From: Ctena decussata
Lineage: Eukaryota; Mollusca; Bivalvia; Lucinida; Lucinidae
Length of the DNA: 64,000 bases
Assembly (NCBI GenBank): GCA_963989385.1
Contig: OZ022501.1
Location: forward strand, 23,088,102-23,152,101
Reading direction: 5' to 3'
Shown here: piece after piece, positions 63,868 through 64,000 of the stretch
How positions within the stretch are numbered: the first letter of the stretch is position 1
How the letters are laid out: each line of letters starts with the position of its first letter
Made by a program: the position numbers and the translations under genes
Notes under the pieces: model-generated
The model's database searches: none
What the model was told of the DNA's origin: nothing
Seen by the model: the letters and a program-made list of their open reading frames with translations, nothing else

Positions 63868-64000
63868 TAGTGTTTTTCCCTGACTGTGGCAATTCTGTAT
63901 GGACCCATCATTAGGGAGAATTAATACAAACCGCTTCCTTGATGCAGTTCTTTAAGGCTTCAAACTCTTTTGAACAAGCATGCTTGGTCACTTCAGCTTT

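Overview
The window is animal nuclear DNA, AT-rich with very large introns, and holds one complete recognisable gene: ORC1, subunit 1 of the origin recognition complex, on the + strand. I assembled it from 15 coding exons (1134..51985). Every exon has GT/AG borders and the codon phase matches across all 14 junctions, giving a predicted protein of 1077 residues (human ORC1 has 861). The order is N-terminal segment, BAH domain, a long disordered region rich in Thr-Pro repeats, an AAA+ ATPase core and a winged-helix end. The repeat content (tRNA-headed SINEs, many palindromic MITEs, and head-plus-tandem-repeat elements like the pearl/Helitron-type elements known from bivalves) suggests a mollusc, most likely a bivalve. 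I cannot name the species.

Layout: 1..1133 is 5' flank and probable promoter (two perfect CRE palindromes, an E2F-like site 19 nt before the ATG). 1134..19317 carries exons 1-5 in a transposon-filled region that includes a giant inverted repeat (about 8735..13105) and a 3.5-kb element with long terminal inverted repeats (13207..16691). 19318..26956 is an intron made of three large nested element complexes. 26957..34945 carries exons 6-9, closely hemmed by MITEs. 35007..38815 holds a MITE and an array of 18 units of about 165 bp. 39649..45293 carries exons 10-14 (the AAA+ core). 45495..50890 is a stack of repeats inserted into one another, followed by exon 15. 51986..64000 is 3' flank: a 3'UTR hairpin, more repeats, an E-box-rich minisatellite, and a degraded minus-strand coding fragment split by a MITE.

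Six palindromic MITE families recur, called A to F here. A has a CAGAGCTC-type end and a GTGACCCCTCAT core. B has the end TGAGCCGCGACA and TA target sites. C has the core AAAGAATTTGCTCC. D has the end GGGCCCAGTTGTTCAAA. E has the ends CGTATTCATAAA and the core GACTGTTCCTCC. F has the end TACCCTAATGTGC. Several copies lie within 4 to 50 nt of ORC1 splice sites.

I see no bacterial, viral or CRISPR features, no genuine tRNA or rRNA gene, and no second intact protein-coding gene. The most interesting observations are the CDK-site minisatellite in ORC1 exon 5, an apparently unconserved histone-binding cage in its BAH domain, hairpin elements bracketing single exons, an inverted repeat whose two arms act as each other's empty insertion sites, and a common architecture shared by several otherwise unrelated repeat families.
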